Source: Acanthosepion esculentum
Lineage: Eukaryota > Mollusca > Cephalopoda > Sepiida > Sepiidae
Assembly (NCBI GenBank): GCA_964036315.1
Contig: OZ038495.1
Coordinates: forward strand, 22,519,121 to 22,583,120
Direction: 5' to 3'
Length of the DNA: 64,000 nucleotides
Part shown: piece after piece, positions 58,012 through 64,000 of the stretch
Layout of the letters: the number at the start of each line of letters is the position of its first letter
Numbering within the stretch: the first letter of the stretch is position 1
Translations under genes and position numbers: made by a program
The notes under the pieces: model-generated
Database searches by the model: none
Seen by the model: the letters and a program-made list of their open reading frames with translations, nothing else
Told to the model about the DNA's origin: nothing

Positions 58012-58015
<4 letters not shown>

Positions 58016-58117
58016 GTCTTTCTTTCTTCTTTTATTCATGGAAAATATTCAACTATTTCATCAATCAAGCAGACCCAATACATCGATTTTTGCTCACAAA
58101 GTAATAAACACTCTCAC

Positions 58118-58892
58118 ATACTATTCTTCTTCTTTATGTCCCCAGAGAATGTAGGCGAACATGGCTCTCCACAATTTCCTGTCCTTTGTAGCTCTTAATA
58201 TATTTTGTATTTTTGTTATTTCTCTTAAACCCTGTTTTGCCATCCATTGACTCAAGCTCACTAAGTATGTTATGCACTGTTTTCCTCTGTCTCTTACCTT
58301 AAATCTGTCCTGTGAGTATGAGATTTTCCAAGCCTTCCTTCTTCATTATGTGTCCCAGAATTTCCAATTGCCTCTTCCTGATTAAGTATAAGTTTCCTTT
58401 TTGCTTCTATTTCCTCTAAAACCTTATCGTTACTTGCATGTTTGGTCCATGGTATTCTCAGCATCCTTCTGTAAAACCACATTTCTGTTGCTTCAAGTTT
58501 TTTATTCATCTTTAAGGAGATTGTCCAAAAAGGTGGTCAGATATCACATAAGAGTTCAATAACATTTTCTTTGTTTCTAACAAAGTCTTTCTGTCTCTTA
58601 ATACTCTGCTTAGCTTTTGGAAGGCAGCTTTGACCATCCCAATGCGTCTTCGGTTTTCAGTGTCGCAATTTCCGTCCTCTCTTAGAACACTTCCCAGATA
58701 TTTAAACTTTTGTACTTGTTTGATTTTCATATCTCCGATTTCCAATTTGCATTTTGGGTTCATCCTTTTGCTAAGAAACATGCATTCTGTCTTCTTGAAG
58801 TGTATGTGTAGCCCTTCTTGCTGTCCTTCACTACCTTCTGTAGGAGCCTATGTAGTTTTCTTTCCATATCTGCTATCAACACAGTGTCAAAT
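58118..58892 (-). pseudogene. RTE-like LINE reverse transcriptase end and C-terminal region (copy A9)
   Basis: On the minus strand from 58892 down: (D)TVLIADMERKLHRLLQKVVK, KKTECMFLSKR, CKLEIGDMKIKQVQKFKYLG, VLREDGNCDTENRRRIGM, VKAAFQKLSRVLRDRKT, then a frameshift, then KKLEATEMWFYRRMLRIPWT and SNDKVLEEIEAKRKLIL, then degenerate tail to 58118. It breaks off within the segment that follows the YADD catalytic motif, exactly where a SINE begins. It supplies the best reference for copies A4 to A6. Confidence 0.88.
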
Positions 58893-59130
58893 TCTGAGGA
58901 TGTATGAATGGCGTAATGGATAGCTGCTTGGAATTTGAAATCAGAAAGCCGAGTTAATTCTAGTTAGGTCAATTATATTCACTTATGCACAAATAAGCTA
59001 TGAGTTAAATAGTAAGACTTGTATTTGGAAAAATCATTATTCTCAAAAAATTGTTAATGCAATATCCAATCACAAAAAGGAATTGTTCTTACAATACAAC
59101 ATGTGTTTCAGTTTTAAATAACCTGCAAAG
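58893..59130 (+). mobile_element. tRNA-derived SINE (family S, copy 4)
   Basis: GAGGATGTATGAATGGCGTA and ATGGATAGCTGC (A-box side), AGCCGAGTTAATTCTAG (B-box side, degraded), TCAATTATATTCACTTATGC, AAATAGTAAGACTTGTATTT and TTTTAAATAACCTGC. It directly abuts the truncated end of LINE A9. Confidence 0.78.
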
Positions 59131-59212
59131 GGGCATCTATTCTAAATATCAGTATCATACAAATGGGGCATCTATTTCAATTACCAGTATTCACTATAAC
59201 ATTAATTTTCTT

Positions 59213-59283
59213 TATATATATATGTGTGTGTGTGTGTGGGGGTGTGCGCGCGCGCGTGCGTGCGTGCGCGCGCGTATGTGTGT
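59213..59283. repeat. (TA)n-(TG)n-(CG)-rich alternating purine-pyrimidine tract
   Basis: TATATATA, TGTGTGTG, a GGGG break, then GCGCGCGCGTGCGTGCGTGC and GCGCGCGTATGTGTG. CG-rich alternation is rare in this AT-rich window. Confidence 0.93.
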
Positions 59284-59433
59284 AAAAATTTCAGATAGAG
59301 TATATCTGTAAAAGGACAATATGAATGAATAAACAAGGAAAATTTATCTTAGCTGATGCATTTCGTCCTCTGCGAATTCCTTGATAAAGGCCCTCAGAAG
59401 ACAAAACAACTTGGCTAAGATAAGTTTTCCTTT

Positions 59434-59438
<5 letters not shown>
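59284..59438. other. Short palindromic segment
   Basis: AAATTTATCTTAGCTGATGC near 59339 is matched in inverse by GGCTAAGATAAGTTTTCC near 59413, with GATAAAGGCCCTCAG between. A small stem may form. No gene. Confidence 0.45.

Positions 59439-59490
<52 letters not shown>
59439..59490. repeat. (AT)n microsatellite
   Basis: A TA run. Confidence 0.97.
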
Positions 59491-59492
<2 letters not shown>

Positions 59493-59914
59493 GAGAGAGA
59501 GAAACCGCAAACGTTTTTGGTTATAATGTGGATTTGTTTTAGTATTATATTCTTCATATTTTTGCTGCACGTGTTTCCGTTCTCATGACCTTCTTCAGGC
59601 TTATTTAAGGAATCAATTTTTAAAGTAATAAATTTTTCCTTATGTTCATTTAATGTTTCAGTGTTCATTTTCTGTATTTGTAGTGAGCCTTGATCTCATT
59701 TTTGGGCTGTTGGCAAAAGTGAATTTCTGCCTAAGTGGTAATAAATCATTAGGTTTGATCTTAGTGGTGGCGATGGCAGTTGTGTTGATGATAGATGCTC
59801 CTCTATCCCCACATCACCCCTGAGACTGTCAAATCTATTTCCATTTTTGTGTATCGTGTGTGTATGCGCGTCCCCGTTAGCTTGCACATGAATCAGTACA
59901 CACACATATCTACA

Positions 59915-59919
<5 letters not shown>
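59491..59919. other. Unassigned region
   Basis: No supported gene. The 125-codon frame across 59291-59668 includes the TA run and has no recognised domain. Confidence 0.4.

Positions 59920-59973
<54 letters not shown>
59920..59973. repeat. (AT)n microsatellite
   Basis: A TA run directly joined to family D copy 2. Confidence 0.97.
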
Positions 59974-59976
<3 letters not shown>

Positions 59977-60265
59977 CATCCACAGACAGACTGTTGCGCT
60001 GTATCACAGCTCATCAGTGTGGCTAGATGTCCGGTTGCCTCTGGCTAGAATCGAAAACCGGCTGAATTCGCGTCAGTCGGAAATTTTACCCTGAAGCCGT
60101 TGGCGCACGGCAGAGAAGAAGGTAAATTTAAGCGTATTTATTTTTAAATAAACACACAGTGACTGAGAGAACTCGATTGGATTTACCGAAGAGTCTTGCA
60201 TTATTAGCCGTAATAGTCACTGTTTACAAACCCACACATCCTCCCCAGAGAGCTCAACCGAAATA
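59971..60265 (+). repeat. Dispersed repeat (family D, copy 2)
   Basis: Starts TATTGTCATCCACAGACAGA, with CTAGAATCGAAAACCGG, GCGTCAGTCGGAA, GCGCACGGCAGAGAAGAAGG, AGTCACTGTTTAC and AGAGAGCTCAACCG in the order of copy 1. Confidence 0.72.
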
Positions 60266-60281
60266 AATTTTTCAGGAGCAT

Positions 60282-60448
<167 letters not shown>

Positions 60449-60539
60449 ATTCTTCCTGTGACGTGTAGGGTTCACGTGTGTGCCTGTGAGTAGTCTATCT
60501 GTTTTTGCTAGTGCATGTATATATATTTTTGTTCTCCAT

Positions 60540-60992
60540 GGATACCTGTTTGCTGAGAAATCGAGCCTGATGAGATTCGAACCTGGATCTCGTGACTTCT
60601 TGATGTTATCGGTCTGAAGGAAGCGATCCCAGCATGCAGTACCTTTCGAAATTGCCTGACGACCATACCACAGGTTGACCCAAGCTTTGTGAGTGAAATT
60701 TGGTAGATGGAACCTTTAGGAGCCATTGGCGGTTTAGCACAAAGTCACAAGTCATCGTGACTGAGGGTTTGAGCATGCTGGTCTTGTTCAGACTTTTGAT
60801 CACACTAGATAATACACTCTCTCCTAGAAACCGTAACTAAGATCTGCTCAGCATAGTTGCATTATAAACCACAGATAGGCTCTTTGTTTTGTGTTGAACA
60901 AACACAAAATGTGCCTAAGCAGGCGTCTGCAACAAGGATTAGCTAAGCTGCCCCAGTAGATATCATTCTCGGATATGAGTGGCCAGTCACTA
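60540..60992. repeat. Dispersed repeat (family E, copy 1)
   Basis: Matches, in inverse, the sequence at 63718-63997: ACCATACCACAGGTTGACCC, AGCTTTGTGAGTGAAATTTG, CATCGTGACTGAGGGTTTGA, TTGTGTTGAACAAACACAAA, ATGTGCCTAAGCAGGC and AGTAGATATCATTCTCG. Near 60578-60586, in reverse, CCAGGTTCGAATC is B-box-like, so a tRNA-derived origin is possible. A short perfect hairpin TTTTGTGTT-GAAC-AAACACAAAA lies near 60884-60905. Confidence 0.72.
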
Positions 60993-61552
60993 TATATATA
61001 TATCCAACAAATACATTTATATTGAATTCAAAATCTGAGGATTTTATTGGTCAAAGACTTCACTTATATGATAATTTTTCCTTGGTTTAAGTGGAGAAAA
61101 AATGAAAGAGACAAACAAAAAAAGTACTTTTTCTAAAAATAAAAATCTAATTTCAATTAAGCTAAAGTAAATCAGACATTTTTTATTTCTCATTCTAAAG
61201 TCACGAGAAAAAAATTCTCCATGTTTTATCAAAGTGGAAAATACTAATTTCTGTGGGAGGAGATAAGGTTCCAATGAAAACATTCTTAGGATTATTGACT
61301 GATAAAAAATAAACAAATAAATAAGAAAAAAGAAAAATAGAAAATAGAAATCAACTTGAAACGAGATGCTTCCCTAAGAGCAGTGAACTGAATACTTAAA
61401 GTCCAATAGTGCAGTTCTCAATAGGACAAAAGAAAAAAAACTTTGCATTCAAGACTACCATTGTCCCCAACATGTAAAATAATTCCCAGAGAAAACAAGG
61501 TTATAAAATACATCAATTGCAGAAACCTATTTTTAATCAGGTCCTAAAATAG
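60993..61552. other. Unassigned AT-rich region
   Basis: No supported feature. Contains poly-A patches. Confidence 0.4.
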
Positions 61553-61916
61553 TATAGTTTTCTTTTTCTTCACTAAGAAAATAACAGACATATGACATCA
61601 ATAATATTTAAATCTTCTATATACACTCTTTACTTAACAACTGGGTTTCTTTTCCACTGATGTGATCCCTAAATAAGCTAGCTGCTAAGTGAGAACTACC
61701 TGATCGCTATATTCAATTGGAATCAATACACATTAAGTCCTACCAACCATCTCTTTGTAAACAGGAGTGGTTGGTGAGATTAAAGGTAATTAGCCTCTAA
61801 TGTTATATTTTTCCTTTGTATATAACATTAGTCTGGGGTTGAAGATTTTTGTTTTAGTTTTGGTGCACATTTTTCGTCTTTGATTTTCACTCTGATAAAA
61901 GAAGACTGATAAATAA
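61553..61916. repeat. 364-bp tandem repeat, unit 1
   Basis: Begins TATAGTTTTCTTTTTCTTCA and contains AACAGACATATGACATCAAT, ACACTCTTTACTTAACAACT, GTCCTACCAACCATCTCTTT and TTAGTCTGGGGTTG. Its first 160 bp recur at 61917-62078 and its later part at 62852-63046. Confidence 0.9.
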
Positions 61917-62078
61917 TATAGTTTACTTTTTCTTCTTTAAGAAAATAACAGACATATGACATCAATATTTAAATCTTCTATATACACTCTTTACTTAACA
62001 ACTGGGTTCTATTCCAATGATCTGATCCCTAAATGAGTTGGTCACTAAGTAATAAGTACCTGATCACTATTTCAGACA
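61917..62078. repeat. 364-bp tandem repeat, unit 2, first part
   Basis: Starts TATAGTTTACTTTTTCTTCT and follows unit 1 to ACCTGATCACTATTTCAG, where the Tc1 fragment begins. Confidence 0.88.
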
Positions 62079-62080
62079 TA

Positions 62081-62642
62081 AACCCTTGTGCAAATTAATT
62101 GAAACAACTGCTTTGGTTTCCTTTCCTTCACCATACAGTCAGATTTAGACCCAATGGAGTGATAGGGTGTAACTGATTTCTATTTTTTTTCTCAGATTAG
62201 GTCATTTGCAGTGGTGTGCAGTAATATGAATCTATTTTTGGCATGTATGATGAAATTTGTTTGGCCTTGAAAAATATTGTGTCATCTGTGAATTCATCAG
62301 ATTTTTAGCATGTTCAGACACTATTGCCTCAACTGTCAATTAGTTGTCTGACAGCCATTGTCTGTGATGGACGTTACTCCAAGGAAGCGTACGAAAATTG
62401 TAATGAGACATGAACACACTGACAAGCATTACCAGTGAGCAAATCAAATATAGATTGGCCCAGAAACTCGCCTGATTTGAATTCAATCAAAGATCTGTGG
62501 TCAATCTGTAAAGAATGACGTTGTGGAATGGACATACAAAGTACTAAGATGTGGACTGTGTCATGTTTCATTGGAAAAATATGAAAAAAAGTAAATGATA
62601 ATGGAATTACTTGTTTTGTTTCAATTAATTTGCACAAGGGTG
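62081..62642 (+). mobile_element. Internally deleted Tc1-like element
   Basis: About 562 bp with inverted ends: ACCCTTGTGCAAATTAATTG and, at the right, CAATTAATTTGCACAAGGGT, each next to a TA (62079-62080, 62643-62644). Inside, the plus strand reads MDVTPRKRTKIVMRHEHT (from 62366, transposase start). Shortly after comes IDWPRNSPDLNSIKDLWSIC (near 62451), which is the DDE C-terminal catalytic block. Everything between is deleted and frames are broken. It differs from the element at 2497. Confidence 0.82.
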
Positions 62643-62851
62643 TACTACTTATATAATGGTTTTGTGTCAATCAGCTTCAGATTGCTTTAATGTCACTTTT
62701 GCATCACTTGTAATATTTCTAATTTATTCCTAAATGTTTATACAGTATTTTGCTGAACAGTCAAGATAATAAGCAAATTCAAAAATCAATTTATAGCCCC
62801 AACAGGTTTTCAGTGTTGAGTGAGGTTAATACCAATTTTCACCTGATGGTT

Positions 62852-63046
62852 TTGGAATCAATACACATTAAGTCCTACCAACCATCTCTTTGTAAACAGG
62901 GAGTGGTTGGTGAGATTAAAGCCTTTAATGTTATATTTTTCATTTGTATAAAACATTAGTCTGGGGTTGTACATTTTTGTTTTAGTTGCGGTACACATTT
63001 TTAGTCCTCGATTTGCACTCTAATAAAACAGGACTGATAAACTGAT
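62852..63046. repeat. 364-bp tandem repeat, later part (displaced)
   Basis: TTGGAATCAATACACATTAA, CCATCTCTTTGTAAACAGGG, AACATTAGTCTGGGGTTG and AGGACTGATAAA match 61717-61912. It lies about 770 bp after the end of the first part of unit 2. The displaced interval holds the Tc1 element and about 200 bp of unassigned sequence. Confidence 0.85.
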
Positions 63047-63717
63047 TTAACTGTTTTAATCAATATATTTCGGTATTATCAATTTACAGCAATATATGTT
63101 GTTGTTTTTTTGTTACCTCTTTCCTGTTATGAGTGCTTTTATTGCTGTAATAAAATCAATTCTATATTCTGTACATGACTTACATTTTCATATTGTAAAT
63201 AAAGTACAAGTAAAGGTTTTTATTTATTTTTAAATTTATTCACTCATTTTATGTACTTTGATTTATTTTAAAGAAATAGAAAGCAATAACAATGTTTTCA
63301 TACAACATACAATAACGACTGTTTAGATTTAAAAAAAAAATTTTATGAGTTTTTATAACTTTTTTAAGTTCTTGGGTGGGATTGTTAAGTGGAGAAGTTC
63401 TTAAGTGAGGAGTGGCAGAAATCTTTAATGTCTGCATAGTGTTTAAAATTATTTCAAATATTATTTAAGCCAATGCTTTGAGCATATGATCAGAGCTTTT
63501 GAACTTTGTTTTTGAATAAAAAAAAAAAGCAAACAGTTCATTTAATAAGACAAACTTGTTTTGAAATATTGACACGACTCAGTTTTTTCAGTGATTTGGT
63601 TTAATCTTCACTGGGGATCTATTACAATGCCCTTGTGCCTGCATGAAATTCAATCTTCAATAGAAAATCATTACAATGACCTTAAACATGTAACTATTAG
63701 AAATGTAACATCTATGA
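63047..63717. other. Unassigned AT-rich region
   Basis: No supported feature, only A/T runs. Confidence 0.4.
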
Positions 63718-63997
63718 CATCTGAGTCATATAGCTGGACACTTGTATTCGAGGATACCTGTCTACTAGGGTGGCTAGCCAATCCCTATTGAAGTGGCTCG
63801 CTCAGGCACATTTGTGCTTGTTCAACACCCACAGAGCCCATCTGTTGTTTATACTGCAACAATCTGAACAATGCCAGCACATTCAAACCTCAGTCATGAT
63901 GACTTCATGATAGCACAACCATCAACAGCCTCCAAGAGTTCTGCCTACCCAATTTCACTCACAAGGCTTGGGCCAACCTGTGGTATGATTTTCCAAA
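63718..63997. repeat. Dispersed repeat (family E, copy 2, inverted, cut by the window edge)
   Basis: The reverse complement matches copy 1 at 60655-60990, including CATACCACAGGTTGGCCCAA, TGAGTGAAATTGGGTAG, TCATGACTGAGGTTTGAATG, GTTGAACAAGCACAAATGTG and GCTAGCCACCCTAGTAGACA. The copies have diverged by roughly a quarter by eye. Confidence 0.75.
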
Positions 63998-64000
63998 GGT

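Overview
This window looks like a non-genic, repeat-saturated stretch of a metazoan nuclear genome, most likely a mollusc and plausibly a cephalopod. The basis is base composition (AT-rich, long (AT)n and (CA)n tracts), the mix of decayed transposable elements (RTE-like and Jockey-like LINEs, a Penelope-like GIY-YIG fragment, Tc1/mariner elements, tRNA-derived SINEs) and general knowledge of such genomes. No species can be proved from the sequence alone. I found no convincing host protein-coding gene. Almost every long open frame is a transposon relic or the translation of a simple repeat.

Layout. 1-6.8 kb: Penelope-like relic, two LINE 3' ends, a complete but dead Tc1 transposon (2497-4027) with 201-bp terminal inverted repeats, and a Jockey-like LINE relic. 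6.8-11.4 kb: AT-rich sequence, a second Jockey-like relic, and an RTE-like LINE that carries an internally expanded 29-bp minisatellite. That LINE is split by a 676-bp composite retroposon (5S rRNA-like head plus two tRNA-SINE units) flanked by a 7-bp target duplication. 11.4-22.5 kb: mostly unassigned AT-rich DNA, with a degenerate LTR-retrotransposon pol gene (13.69-15.95 kb), a SINE, two copies of a fold-back repeat and a mariner-like relic.

22.53-46.31 kb: one tandem array of a 27-29 bp unit, roughly 800 copies by length. It contains several monomer variants and nested higher-order duplications. A 4.3/4.85 kb block is tandemly duplicated, and each copy carries the same 268-bp solo-LTR-like insert.

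46.3-48.2 kb: RTE-like LINE copies continuing directly from the array edge, then a single LTR with primer-site-like sequence (48.7-49.0 kb). 50-53.8 kb: an IS630/mariner-type relic, a large (AT)n compound tract, a 3-copy dispersed repeat, a LINE inserted in a Jockey-like relic, and a 24-bp minisatellite that reads as an 8-residue repeat. 55-56.8 kb: a purine-rich strand-asymmetric block. 57-64 kb: further transposase, LINE and SINE relics, a dispersed repeat in inverted copies about 3 kb apart, a 364-bp tandem duplication and an internally deleted Tc1 element.

There is no operon-like cooperation between genes here. The window is a record of insertion, nested insertion and tandem amplification. 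The two most unusual items are the large tandem array with its LTR-tagged duplication and the composite 5S/tRNA retroposon.
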